This document shows, piece after piece, positions 52,410 to 60,752 of a stretch of 64,000 nucleotides of DNA. Every line of letters starts with the position of its first letter. Within the stretch, counting starts at the first letter, position 1. The notes below the pieces were generated by a model. The model worked only from the letters and a program-made list of their open reading frames with translations, searched no databases and was not told where the DNA came from. Both the position numbers and the translations under genes were made by a program. Source of the stretch: CAZWKX01 sp964633975 (GTDB lineage Bacteria; Actinomycetota; Acidimicrobiia; Spongiisociales; UBA11373); the NCBI GenBank assembly GCA_964633975.1, contig CAZWKX010000006.1, positions 3,441-67,440 of the forward strand, in the 5' to 3' direction.

Positions 52410-54755
52410 TCATTGTTCCGGTTGCCATCTCCCCGGTCTCAGTGAGCGCAGCCGGTAATGGGCCATCAGGCGCTGTCCGGGTGAGTAGTGAACACTTAGA
52501 CGGCGCTCGGTTTGTCTGAGCGACGCGGTTGCCGCCCTCACCTCGGCCCGGCCGTACTGGCCGGGGCCGTAGATGATTGAGCCGTAGGCCTGCGCCAGGG
52601 GCATCAATGAGATCTCCGTCGAATTGGCGACTTCCACGGGTGTTGCCGACGCCAGCGGCTCTCGGCCCAGATCGGTGAGACGGTCTACTGCCTCCCGCCA
52701 TGCCGCGGGGACATCGCCGGCGGCCAACTGGTGCAGGCGGACGCGACGGCGGATCCACTTGATCGCCGGGATCAAGGTGGCAACCAGGATCGCGATGAGT
52801 ATGGAGACGACGAGCCAGACGGCAATCCTCGCCACGGGGATGGAGATCACGTTGTCCGAGCCCGGGGTCTCTATGTCCGGCATCTCCGGGATTGAGTCCT
52901 CGGTGAAACCGCCGGGACCGTAGTCGGGATAGCCCCACAAGGGGTTGAAAAAACCTGCGGAGCCGACGCTGCCCAAGTACTGGTAGACGTCGAAGGGCCA
53001 GCTGGCGATCGTGGGGGTTTCGGTGAAACCGCGGGGCGTGGGATCGAAGGGGACCCAGCCCTGCGTGGGCATCCACAACTCCACCCAAGCGTGCGCGTTT
53101 CGTGCACGCACGACGATGCTGCCGTCGGGTTGGCTCACGCCGGGGTTGAAACCGAGCACGACGCGGCTGGGGATGTCGATAAGGCGCGCCAAGACGGCCA
53201 TCGAGGTGGCGAACTGCTCGCAATAGCCGGTTCGATAGTTGGGGCTCGTGGGGTCGAGCAGCCAGGCGGTGAGGTCGGAAGCGCTGTGGCCCGGATCGAT
53301 GTCGGTGCTGTAGCGGAAGGCATTGGGCGATCGGAAGAACGCCTCGAGGGCGAGGGCCTTTTCGTACTCGGTGGTCAAGCCCGCAGTTTGCGTCCGAGCC
53401 AGCAGGGTGAGGTCGGGGTCGAGGTCGCCCGGCAGGCTCAAGTAGGTTGCGCGATTCGGGAGTACAAAAGTCTGAGGAGGGTCTGCGGCTTCGACATCGA
53501 AGCCGCCCTCCTCAGCGGCGGCCTCGGCGAACAGCGGCGAGGGAAGGCCGTCGGCGCCGAGTGCGAGCACGTCGAGGTCCGGGTCGGGGACCGACGAGGT
53601 CACCTCGTACTGCATGCCCCGGTAGGTGCGCAGGCCGAAGTGGAGGGAAGCGTCGTCGATTTTGACGCGAACGCCTCCTTCAACGTAGCGGTCTTCCGAC
53701 GTCAGCTGGAGCGGCGAGTAGGCGGCCGGGAGCCAATCCTGTCGGAGGAACTGGACCTCGACGGTCTGGGTGATCTCGTTGGTCGGTCCATGGAAGGCGG
53801 AACCGGGATCCTCGAAGTAATCGATGTCGGCGGGAGCACGCACCACAGGATGATCGCTGTACCACTGTTGGCCGTCGAAGGCGTCCAGCGTGAGCAGTCG
53901 CCAGTACACCTCGTTGGCGTGAATGCCGCCCACGACTTGTGCCTGGAACACGGGGATGTCCGTCTCGGCCACGAGGTCCTGGTGGATGCCGACGAACGGG
54001 TTGTACGAGAGGCTGCCGAAGAACTCGCCTCTGAGCGACGAGGGCACCCGCCAGTCGACGATGCCTCCGGATGGGACGAGTGAGGCGAGAGCATTCGTCG
54101 AGAGGAGGGTGAGGATGAGGATCACGGTGAGGGCGACGCCGGCGAGCGAGCGGAAGCTGCGTCTTGGCGACTCCGCGGGCGGCTGTGTGCCGAACTGTCC
54201 GGTTCCCTGCGCACGCCGGTCGGAAGCTACGGCGATGAGTGAGCAGCCCATCAACGCCAGGAGCGCGACGGTCCACCAGCCGCTGGCGCTGCGATCCATG
54301 GTGGAGAACTGCAGATAGAGGACGTATGGGGCCAGGACGGCTACGTAGGGCTTGTTCCGGACGAGGCCCCACACTATGAGGATGCCGAGGAGCCAGAACA
54401 GCAGGGCGAGCAGGGCGGTCAGCCCGTCGGTTGGCTGGACCGGGGCGCTGCCGGAGCGGATGGCCGTGCGAGCGGTTTCGAGCTCTATGCCCAGGTCGCC
54501 CAGAGATGTGAGCGCGGGAAACGCCCCCCACGTGAAGAGCGCTCCGGCCACCACGTGCCATGCCGCGGCAACGCGCAAGCTCGACTGGATGGGGCCGAGG
54601 ATGAGCCAGGTGAGCAGCGCACCTATGAGGAGAGCCGCCGAGACCTCGAGGAACCAGGGAAGCCCTCCTTCTGAGGGACGGAGCAGCCTTCCCAGGCGGG
54701 CGAGCGCAAGGATGGCGCCGCCCGCGGCGGCTAGCCAGCTGAAGCGGTAGACCAT
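52410..54755 (-). CDS. Transglutaminase-like membrane protein (TgpA/DUF3488 type)
   Basis: 781 residues from ATG 54755, with GGAGG 4 nt upstream and a 25-bp overlap with the DUF58 gene. About six membrane helices fill the first 240 residues, followed by a periplasmic transglutaminase core with Cys512 (GYCEQFATSMAVLARLIDIP), His in RNAHAWVELW and Asp in WVPFDPTP. One more membrane helix and a cytoplasmic DUF4129-like tail complete the protein. Third gene of a moxR-DUF58-tgpA operon; such trios are common, and their function is thought to be envelope protein processing. Confidence 0.92.
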   Translation of the reverse strand: MVYRFSWLAAAGGAILALARLGRLLRPSEGGLPWFLEVSAALLIGALLTWLILGPIQSSLRVAAAWHVVAGALFTWGAFPALTSLGDLGIELETARTAIRSGSAPVQPTDGLTALLALLFWLLGILIVWGLVRNKPYVAVLAPYVLYLQFSTMDRSASGWWTVALLALMGCSLIAVASDRRAQGTGQFGTQPPAESPRRSFRSLAGVALTVILILTLLSTNALASLVPSGGIVDWRVPSSLRGEFFGSLSYNPFVGIHQDLVAETDIPVFQAQVVGGIHANEVYWRLLTLDAFDGQQWYSDHPVVRAPADIDYFEDPGSAFHGPTNEITQTVEVQFLRQDWLPAAYSPLQLTSEDRYVEGGVRVKIDDASLHFGLRTYRGMQYEVTSSVPDPDLDVLALGADGLPSPLFAEAAAEEGGFDVEAADPPQTFVLPNRATYLSLPGDLDPDLTLLARTQTAGLTTEYEKALALEAFFRSPNAFRYSTDIDPGHSASDLTAWLLDPTSPNYRTGYCEQFATSMAVLARLIDIPSRVVLGFNPGVSQPDGSIVVRARNAHAWVELWMPTQGWVPFDPTPRGFTETPTIASWPFDVYQYLGSVGSAGFFNPLWGYPDYGPGGFTEDSIPEMPDIETPGSDNVISIPVARIAVWLVVSILIAILVATLIPAIKWIRRRVRLHQLAAGDVPAAWREAVDRLTDLGREPLASATPVEVANSTEISLMPLAQAYGSIIYGPGQYGRAEVRAATASLRQTERRLSVHYSPGQRLMAHYRLRSLRPGRWQPEQ

Positions 54756-55912
54756 GTTGCCTCCATTGCAGCGCGCCAGGCAGGGGCCCACGGCGTGAAC
54801 GAGCCAACCATCACCGCCACCGCGCCGGCTCCCTGGAAACTGGCCACGGAGCCTTTGATGCGATCGTCGACGGCCATGACGATCGTGCGACTGAAGTCTT
54901 GGGCCAGGGCGCGGAACACCCCGAGCATGCCCTCATCGGGGATTCCGGTGACGACGACAAAGGCGCCTCCCCCGACACCGTGGCGGCGCAGGCGGCGCAC
55001 GGTGCTGCGGAGGTCGAGCCTGTCGACCGTCTGCACTGTGGCCAGGATCTCCATCGCCTGGGCGTAGCGGCTGCCGGAGCGAGGCAGTGGCGAGCGCTCA
55101 GTCGTCCACAGCTCGGGGCTGAACCCTCCTTTGTGCAGGTGTGCCACCACCGAGGCCGCGCCTCGTACCGCGTGCTCGAAAGCCTCGTGGGTCGGGTATC
55201 GATGGGAACGCTGGTCGACGAGCACGAGGGCGCGTGCCTGCCAGGGCAGCTCGAGCTGCTTGATCATGAGCTCGTCGCGTTTGGCCGATGCCGGCCAATG
55301 AACCTGTCTCAGGTCGTCTCCGGTTTGGTATTCGCGCAGGGTGAAGAAGTCCTCGCCGCCGCGAGGCGCGTACGAGGGACGGGTCGACTGAACCGAAGAA
55401 TCGAGGCCACGAACGGTGGGCAGCCCGTAGAGCTCCTCGATGCGGGGGAGCACCAAGAGCCGGTCGATGCTGCCGGCGAGGTTTTTGCGGTCGCAGAGAG
55501 CAAAGGGGTCGGAGACCGATACCTGCACCGGGCCGATCTGGTAGATGCCGCGCGAACGGCACACGATCTCGTAGCAGGCGGACAGCGGCTCCCCTGCGTC
55601 GGCGCGGGCGGCGGCGAAGCGGGCGGCACCGAGGCCGTGCACGGTGTCTTCGAGGATCAGGTTCCACAGCCGGCGCCTTGGCTTCAGGGTGGTCTCCACG
55701 AGGACCTCGCTGCCTTCCTGCACCTCCGGCGGTCGGACGGTTCTGGAGCAGGCGACGTCGAGAGCGAAGCAGCGCGCGAACAAGAAACCGAAAAGCACGG
55801 CGGAGAGGAGGAAGATCGCCGTGGCCAGCAGCTCTATCTCGCCGAAGACGACCCACAGCACGACGAGAGCTGCCGACACCCCCAGTGCGGCCCACCCTCT
55901 GACGGTTGGCAT
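54731..55912 (-). CDS. DUF58 (VWA-like) protein
   Basis: 393 residues. Two N-terminal membrane helices, then the DUF58 signature PRGGEDFFTLREYQTGDDLRQVHWPASAKRDELMIKQ and a VWA-like fold (ALVLVDQRS). MoxR-DUF58 pairs act as a chaperone with a VWA partner. The ATG shares one base with the moxR stop. Confidence 0.93.
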   Translation of the reverse strand: MPTVRGWAALGVSAALVVLWVVFGEIELLATAIFLLSAVLFGFLFARCFALDVACSRTVRPPEVQEGSEVLVETTLKPRRRLWNLILEDTVHGLGAARFAAARADAGEPLSACYEIVCRSRGIYQIGPVQVSVSDPFALCDRKNLAGSIDRLLVLPRIEELYGLPTVRGLDSSVQSTRPSYAPRGGEDFFTLREYQTGDDLRQVHWPASAKRDELMIKQLELPWQARALVLVDQRSHRYPTHEAFEHAVRGAASVVAHLHKGGFSPELWTTERSPLPRSGSRYAQAMEILATVQTVDRLDLRSTVRRLRRHGVGGGAFVVVTGIPDEGMLGVFRALAQDFSRTIVMAVDDRIKGSVASFQGAGAVAVMVGSFTPWAPAWRAAMEATWSTASAG

Positions 55913-56892
55913 CAGGCGCGGGTCCTGGTCCCGGGGACGGGCATGCCCTGTGTGATGCCCTCGAGGATCTGATCGACCGTCGTGCCTCGCATCTGAGCCT
56001 CCGGTCTCAGCACCATACGGTGAACGAGCAGCGGGTGCAGCAGTGTCTTGACGTCATCGGGTGTCACGTAGTTGCGGCCCTCGGTGGCGGCACGTGTGCG
56101 GGCGGCCCGCTGAGTGAACAGGGCTGCCCTCGGCGACGCGCCGAGGAGCAGGTCCGGGTCCTGACGTGTTGCCTTCACCGTGTCGACGATGTAGGTCTTC
56201 ACCGGCGGCGACACGAAGATACGCTGGGCGATCTCGATCATCCGGAGGACGTTCTCCTCGCTGATCACCGGCTCCAGCAGGTCGTAGGTGGACCTGATTC
56301 CGTGGGTGTCGAGGATCTCGAGCTCCTTCACCCGTGATGGGTAGCCGATGGTGAGTCGCATCATGAACCTGTCGAGCTGAGCCTCGGGCAGGGGGTAGGT
56401 GCCTTCGTGCTCGATGGGGTTCTGTGTGGCGATCACCATAAACGGCGGGGGCAGGGCGCGGGTCACGCCGTCGATGGTCACCTGGCGCTCCTCCATGGCT
56501 TCGAGGAGCGCGGCTTGGGTCTTCGGGCTCGCCCGGTTGATCTCATCGCCCAGGGCGATGTTGGTGAACACGGGGCCGGCACGGAACACGAAAGTGCTCT
56601 GTTCCCGATCCCACACCGACACGCCGGTCACGTCCGAGGGAAGCAAGTCGGGGGTGAACTGGACACGCTGGAAATCGCAGTGGATCGAGCGGGCCAGCGA
56701 CTTGGCCAGGAGCGTCTTGCCCACTCCGGGCACGTCTTCGATGAGCACGTGCCCTTCGGAGAGGAGGCAGAGGACGATGAGGTCGATGACGGGCCGCTTG
56801 CCTTGGATGACCCGTTCGATGTTGCTTGAGATGACCTGGAACTGCTGGGAGAACCAGGCGAGCTCGTCCGGCTCGACCTGCGGCGCGGTCAC
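55912..56892 (-). CDS. MoxR-family AAA+ ATPase
   Basis: 326 residues from GTG 56892 (AGGAGG 9 nt upstream). Walker A EDVPGVGKTLLAKSLA, Walker B ALGDEINRASPKTQAALLEAMEE, sensor 1 FMVIATQNPIEHEGTYPLPEAQLDRFMM, and sensor 2 GASPRAA. It likely remodels or activates the DUF58 partner. The promoter is at 56964-56935. Confidence 0.95.
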   Translation of the reverse strand: MTAPQVEPDELAWFSQQFQVISSNIERVIQGKRPVIDLIVLCLLSEGHVLIEDVPGVGKTLLAKSLARSIHCDFQRVQFTPDLLPSDVTGVSVWDREQSTFVFRAGPVFTNIALGDEINRASPKTQAALLEAMEERQVTIDGVTRALPPPFMVIATQNPIEHEGTYPLPEAQLDRFMMRLTIGYPSRVKELEILDTHGIRSTYDLLEPVISEENVLRMIEIAQRIFVSPPVKTYIVDTVKATRQDPDLLLGASPRAALFTQRAARTRAATEGRNYVTPDDVKTLLHPLLVHRMVLRPEAQMRGTTVDQILEGITQGMPVPGTRTRA

Positions 56893-56934
56893 GATGCTCG
56901 GCCTCCTTCGTCGGGTCCTGGCCTGACGAATCAG

Positions 56935-56964
56935 GTTATCAGCGTGGGGCCGGTTCGCGGTCAA
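56935..56964 (-). promoter_or_regulatory. moxR operon promoter
   Basis: On the minus strand, -35 TTGACC (56964-56959), 18-bp spacer, -10 GATAAC (56940-56935). The predicted leader is about 35 nt and contains the AGGAGG of moxR. Confidence 0.6.
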
Positions 56965-56983
56965 GGCATCTGCACCGGCGGCG

Positions 56984-56989
56984 TATGAT
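56984..56989 (+). promoter_or_regulatory. -10-like TATGAT 6 nt before the small conserved gene
   Basis: TATGAT, 6 nt, then GTG at 56996, with no Shine-Dalgarno; fits a leaderless start. Confidence 0.5.
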
Positions 56990-56995
56990 CCCGGC

Positions 56996-57229
56996 GTGAT
57001 GCTGCGTCTTGGCTTCTCGGTGCTCTTGCGGCCGCGGTTGTGGCCGGAGGCGCTGCGGGCCGCTCAGGCTCACGGATGCAAGGAGTGGTGGAGACGGCTA
57101 CTATTCGTGCCGGAATCGGAGTACCTGGCCTGGAGAATCGACACGGCATACGGAGAGGGGGATGCCGAGGTCGATCCGGGGGATTTCGTCCGGTACCTGG
57201 AGTGGAGGCGGAGACAGAGGGTGGAGTGA
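56996..57229 (+). CDS. Small conserved actinobacterial protein
   Basis: 77 residues. GTG 56996 is preferred because TATGAT ends 6 nt before it; ATG 56999 is the next codon. The protein is basic at the start (LRPRLWPEALRAAQ), with WWRRLLFVPESEYLAWRIDTAYG and a conserved YLEWRRR end. I recall such short proteins near cell-division or fatty-acid loci in actinobacteria, but know of no function. Its stop overlaps the next start as GTGA. Confidence 0.75.
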   Translation: MMLRLGFSVLLRPRLWPEALRAAQAHGCKEWWRRLLFVPESEYLAWRIDTAYGEGDAEVDPGDFVRYLEWRRRQRVE

Positions 57230-57849
57230 AGGGAGACGGTGCCGTGTCTGCCGAGTTGCTGCGCAGCGAGCTACTGGCTCTCGCGGGTGTGGCGGATGCA
57301 CGGGTGGAGACGGCCGGCGAAGCGCCGACCGGAGTGCACATTCGTCTGGCGCCGGAAACGAATGCAGACGCGGTGCGCTCCGAGATCCAGCGCATACTGG
57401 CGGCACACGGCATGCGGTCGCGTGTAGCGGTCGGATCCGAGTCGGAGCCGGCGTCGACCCCGGTCGAGGCTCCGTTGGCCGGCGAGGTCCCGTTATCGCC
57501 GCCGACCGCGGGCGCCACCGCCGCCGGGCTGGAATCGGTGCGAGTCGAGGAGAGCGCCTCGGGTGTGATCGTCACCGCGACCGCCGGGGACGGCAGGATG
57601 GAGACAGTCATGGGCGCCGCCACCGAAGAGGACCTGGTGCGCACGGTGGTCGCCGCAGTCGGGACTCTGGCCCGAGGGATCGCTCCCGACGTCGTTGCCG
57701 TCGAATGGACGGAGGCGGCGGGTTCCGAGGTGGTCACCGTCGTCGTTGATGGGCCCGAGGGCTCTCGAAGTGCTGGGGCATCACTCGTGTGCGCAACCAG
57801 GCCGTTTGCCCTCGGCCGGGCGACCTGGCAGGCGCTGCGACAGGGCTGA
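57226..57849 (+). CDS. Hypothetical protein, translationally coupled
   Basis: 207 residues from GTG 57226; GTG 57244, with GGGAG 8 nt upstream, is an equally good start. The N-terminal 70 residues form a beta-alpha-beta-alpha pattern resembling a small ferredoxin-like fold. A Pro/Ala linker follows, then a beta-rich C-terminal half (GVIVTATAGDG, then EVVTVVVDGPEGSRSAGASLV). No catalytic motif is visible. It ends 2 bp before the convergent recombinase-like gene. Confidence 0.65.
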   Translation: MKGDGAVSAELLRSELLALAGVADARVETAGEAPTGVHIRLAPETNADAVRSEIQRILAAHGMRSRVAVGSESEPASTPVEAPLAGEVPLSPPTAGATAAGLESVRVEESASGVIVTATAGDGRMETVMGAATEEDLVRTVVAAVGTLARGIAPDVVAVEWTEAAGSEVVTVVVDGPEGSRSAGASLVCATRPFALGRATWQALRQG

Positions 57850-57851
57850 GA

Positions 57852-58382
57852 TCAACCGGCGGCGGCCCGATTCGGGTCGCCGGCCTTCTCCTCGACAAGG
57901 GTCACGACGATGTCGGTGTCGTCCTCGCCACCGGGCCTGGGGAGCCGAGGGGCCGGGGCGGGGGTGGAAGCGATCATCTCGGCGTGTTCTCCGAGACGAG
58001 TGAGCACGTCGCGGATCAGCATGCGTGCCGGGTCCGGGCTCTTCGATCTGAGAATGGCGACGTCATCCGGCTCCGTCGAGAGGATCCGGACGCCTCGAGA
58101 GCGGAGATCCCAGAGCATGATCTCCTGGATCACGAGATCTGATGAGAGAGTGTCGAGGCCCGGCAGCAGCACGGCGTCGACGTTGCCGGCGCTGATCACG
58201 CCGAGCAGGCTGCGGTAGCCGTCTCGACCCAGCGCGTGTCCCTCGTGTCTGCTGTCCTGGCACACGGCGACGATCTGGAGCCCCTGGGAGGCCGCGTGGC
58301 GTCGAAGCTCCTCCTGCTGGGCGAACACGGAACGATCCACCGTCGGGTCGGACGACTCACGAACGTAGCTGGCAACACGCAA
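57852..58382 (-). CDS. Serine recombinase (resolvase N-domain)-like protein without DNA-binding domain
   Basis: 176 residues from TTG 58382, which has AGGGAGG 5 nt upstream. It contains only the resolvase catalytic fold: SYVRESSDP with Ser10, FAQQEELRRHAASQG, EGHALGRDGYRSLLGVISAGNVDAVLLPGLDTLSSD, and WDLRSRGVRILS. Neither the HTH of small resolvases nor the recombinase/zinc-ribbon domains of large ones follow; the tail is Pro-rich and disordered. No transposon or att site is near. It may be a domesticated regulatory protein. Confidence 0.75.
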   Translation of the reverse strand: MRVASYVRESSDPTVDRSVFAQQEELRRHAASQGLQIVAVCQDSRHEGHALGRDGYRSLLGVISAGNVDAVLLPGLDTLSSDLVIQEIMLWDLRSRGVRILSTEPDDVAILRSKSPDPARMLIRDVLTRLGEHAEMIASTPAPAPRLPRPGGEDDTDIVVTLVEEKAGDPNRAAAG

Positions 58383-58410
58383 GGGTTCCTCCCTCCAAGA
58401 CAAGTCTACA

Positions 58411-58444
58411 ACTCAGAGTGGTGCTGCGGCACTCAGAGTGGTGC
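58411..58444. repeat. Tandem 14-bp repeats, each with a 9-bp palindrome
   Basis: ACTCAGAGTGGTGC occurs at 58411-58424 and 58431-58444, so the period is 20 bp, about two helical turns. Each copy begins with the palindrome ACTC-A-GAGT. They lie in the 103-bp divergent region between the recombinase-like and HNH genes, 28 bp from the former and 41 bp from the latter. Confidence 0.8.
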
Positions 58445-58485
58445 CAGCTGGCTGGCGGCCGTTGCGCTGGTACGATCCGCGCGCT

Positions 58486-58992
58486 ATGGGACACGCTCTG
58501 GTGCTCAACGCCAGCTATGAACCTCTGTCGGTGGTGTCGGCGCGCCGGGCCGTGGTCTTGCTCGTTCATGAGAAGGCCGAGCTCGTCGAGTCACACGACA
58601 GGCATTGGTCGTCCGAGAAGCTGTGTATCCCGGTGCCGTCGGTGATTCGCCTGCTTCGGTATGTTCGTGTCCCATACCGGCGCAGGGTGCCGCTCAACCG
58701 ACGCGCCGTCTTCTCCCGCGACCGCTACCGATGCCAATACTGCGGAAGCCAGGCGGAGAACCTGGATCACGTCGTTCCTCGCTCTCGGGGAGGGGCCCAC
58801 ACTTGGGAGAACGTCGTGGCCGCCTGCCGCCAGTGCAACACACGCAAGGGGGATCACATCCCGCGCGAAGTGGGCATGCGGCTGTTGTCTTCGCCCAGCG
58901 CCCCGCGTCAACACGGGTGGTTACTCATCGGACTCGGCGGGCCGCCGCACCCGTCTTGGCATCCCTATCTGGATCTGGCGGAGGCCGTGTAG
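58486..58992 (+). CDS. HNH endonuclease family protein
   Basis: 168 residues. The N-terminal half (ALVLNASYEPLSVVSARRAVVLLVHEKAELV) is typical of the widespread actinobacterial HNH family. The nuclease motif is RYRCQYCG, then DHVVPRSRGG, then WENVVAACRQCNTRKG, with four zinc Cys and the His-Asn-His set. The role is unknown; these are chromosomal housekeeping-like genes, not obviously homing. TACGAT at 58471-58476, 9 nt before the ATG, may be a -10. Confidence 0.92.
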   Translation: MGHALVLNASYEPLSVVSARRAVVLLVHEKAELVESHDRHWSSEKLCIPVPSVIRLLRYVRVPYRRRVPLNRRAVFSRDRYRCQYCGSQAENLDHVVPRSRGGAHTWENVVAACRQCNTRKGDHIPREVGMRLLSSPSAPRQHGWLLIGLGGPPHPSWHPYLDLAEAV

Positions 58993-58995
58993 GGC

Positions 58996-59313
58996 TCAGT
59001 CCTTGTCCGAATCCGCCCCGTGTTGCTGCTGGTCCTCCATCTCGGCCTTAAGCCGGCGCCGACGCTTGCGGAAGGCGCGCCACGCCCAGCCGAAGACGGG
59101 TGTCACCAGGGCTCCGGCGGCGAAGGTGATCGCCAGGATGAGCCACAGAGGGGCGCTGCCGCTGAGCCCGGCGAACCCGACCTTGGTGGACTTGGTGTTC
59201 GAGAAGATGAGGATGAGTACGAGTGTGACCAGGACGGCCAGGAATATCATGGGCCCCATCCACAGATTTGGCCGTTCCCGCGGCGCCGCGGCACCCGGTT
59301 CGTAGTCGTTCAT
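58996..59313 (-). CDS. LapA-domain small membrane protein
   Basis: 105 residues from ATG 59313 (AAAGGGAG 5 nt upstream). Two membrane helices (MIFLAVLVTLVLILIFSNT and LWLILAITFAAGALVTPVFG) with the FSNT-x-V-x-F link typical of the LapA/DUF1049 domain, then a basic tail RKRRRRLKAEMED. Function in this group unknown. It converges with the HNH gene, 3 bp apart. Confidence 0.8.
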   Translation of the reverse strand: MNDYEPGAAAPRERPNLWMGPMIFLAVLVTLVLILIFSNTKSTKVGFAGLSGSAPLWLILAITFAAGALVTPVFGWAWRAFRKRRRRLKAEMEDQQQHGADSDKD

Positions 59314-59341
59314 CGATGCTCCCTTTCGGTCTGGGTCCAGC

Positions 59342-60079
59342 TTACGCGGTCGGGATGCCCTCCCAGGGATCCCTGCCGATCCAGTCACGGGCATCGAGCT
59401 TGGATCCCGAGGGCTCGGGCGCCAGCGGATGGGCCAGTCTCAAGAACAAGGGGGCGATGTCGGATGGGGTGGGAAGCGTTGCCGGATCTTCGTCCGGCAT
59501 AGCGGTGGCACGCATCGGGGTCTGAGTGCCGCCCGGGTTGACCGAGTAGACCCGGCCGTCCCACTCTTCGGTGAGCACCTCCAGCCAGCCCTCGAGAGCT
59601 CGTTTCGAGATGGAGTACATGCCCCAGCCGGCGCGCCCGGCGCGACCCACGGTGCTCGATACCCCGATGACGACCGGCGCGGTGCCGTTGTCGAGGAACG
59701 GCACCAAGCGCTGGTGCAGGAAGTGGACGGCCGACAGGTTCACGTCGAGCACGCGGTTCCAGTCGTCGGCCGGGTAGTCGACCAGGCGCCCGGCGTCTCC
59801 AATGGGCCCCAGGGCTCCGGCGGCGTGGATGGCGACGTCGAGTACGGCTCCGGCGTGCTGTACCGCGGTGGCCACTGCACGTCGGCCGGCATCGCTCGTG
59901 ATGTCGGCTGCGATCGACCGGGCGCGGCCCGGCTCGGTGGGCGCCAGGGTCTCGGCGAGGGCCTCGGGCCGGCGGGCCACGGCGAACACGAGGGCGCCGT
60001 GAGCGGTGAAGGCTCGAACCAGCCCGCGTCCGATGCCCGATGAACCACCGGTGATCATCACGCGGCGTCCGTCCAGCAT
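59342..60079 (-). CDS. Short-chain dehydrogenase/reductase
   Basis: 245 residues from ATG 60079. NAD(P) motif MITGGSSGIGRGLVRAF, ARRPEAL suggesting NADP preference, HAAGALG (NAG-like), VIGVSSTVG with the catalytic Ser, and YSISKRALEGW (YxxxK). Substrate unknown. TAGCCT (60093-60088) ends 8 nt before the ATG and no Shine-Dalgarno is present. Confidence 0.88.
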   Translation of the reverse strand: MLDGRRVMITGGSSGIGRGLVRAFTAHGALVFAVARRPEALAETLAPTEPGRARSIAADITSDAGRRAVATAVQHAGAVLDVAIHAAGALGPIGDAGRLVDYPADDWNRVLDVNLSAVHFLHQRLVPFLDNGTAPVVIGVSSTVGRAGRAGWGMYSISKRALEGWLEVLTEEWDGRVYSVNPGGTQTPMRATAMPDEDPATLPTPSDIAPLFLRLAHPLAPEPSGSKLDARDWIGRDPWEGIPTA

Positions 60080-60140
60080 GTTGGGGGAGGCTACTCGGTG
60101 CGAGACCAAGCTGCCGCGGCAGGGGGCCGAGAGAGGGACG

Positions 60141-60184
60141 GGTGGGGAAAAAGGGTTTGCAGGTGGGGCAAAGGGGAGTAGAGT
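60141..60184 (+). promoter_or_regulatory. mraZ: mraZ promoter region with G-rich direct repeats (candidate MraZ boxes)
   Basis: GGTGGGG occurs at 60141-60147 and 60162-60168 (period 21 bp), each followed by an AGGG run (60152, 60172). MraZ is known to bind TGGG-containing direct repeats upstream of its own operon. TTTGCA (60156-60161) and TAGAGT (60179-60184), 17 bp apart, are a plausible -35/-10 interleaved with the repeats. Confidence 0.55.
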
Positions 60185-60287
60185 GGCGAATTGTGGTGAG
60201 ACGTGGGTGGAGCCGTCGTCGGCTCCGCCTACCCGGCTTCCTCGGTGGAGGAACCGGGTGACATGACGGAGATGAGGTACTTCAGTC

Positions 60288-60719
60288 GTGTTCCTTGGCG
60301 AGTACCAGCACAGCGTTGACGAAAAGGGCCGGCTGGTCATGCCCAGCAAGTTCCGGCCGCGGCTGGCCGACGGCCTGGTCGTCACCAAAGGCCGAGAGGG
60401 CTGCCTGTTCGTCTTCCCGGCGAAACAGTGGGAGGACGAATACACCTATCTGATGGATCTGCCGGGTGACGAGCGCGCCACCCGCGAGAGGCTGCGGGTC
60501 GTTGTCGGCAGCGCCGACCAGCAGCGTCCGGACAAGCAGGGTCGGATCCAGCTCTCAGTGCCGCTGCGTACATACGCCGGAATAGACAAGGAAGTGTCGA
60601 TCATCGGAGTCGGCAATCGGCTCGAGATTTGGGACTCCGAAGCTTGGAGGGTCGAATCGGAGAAGGCCGACAAGGCCTACGCCGGTGTCGGGCCACCTGC
60701 TGGAGGGGAGGGGATCTGA
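60288..60719 (+). CDS. mraZ: Transcriptional regulator MraZ
   Basis: 143 residues from GTG 60288. Two AbrB-like repeats with the DEKGRLVMPSKFRP and DKQGRIQLSVPLRTYAG motifs. It regulates the division and cell-wall cluster that starts with itself. GGAGATGAGG lies about 10 nt before the start. First gene of the dcw cluster. Confidence 0.95.
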   Translation: MFLGEYQHSVDEKGRLVMPSKFRPRLADGLVVTKGREGCLFVFPAKQWEDEYTYLMDLPGDERATRERLRVVVGSADQQRPDKQGRIQLSVPLRTYAGIDKEVSIIGVGNRLEIWDSEAWRVESEKADKAYAGVGPPAGGEGI

Positions 60720-60752
60720 GTGGATCGCTCCTCTCCGTGTCTTGCCGTCGGC

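Noticed and set aside
57852..58992. Mobile element (recombinase plus HNH nuclease)
   Set aside because: No terminal repeats, transposase, phage genes or composition change; both genes look like stable chromosomal residents.
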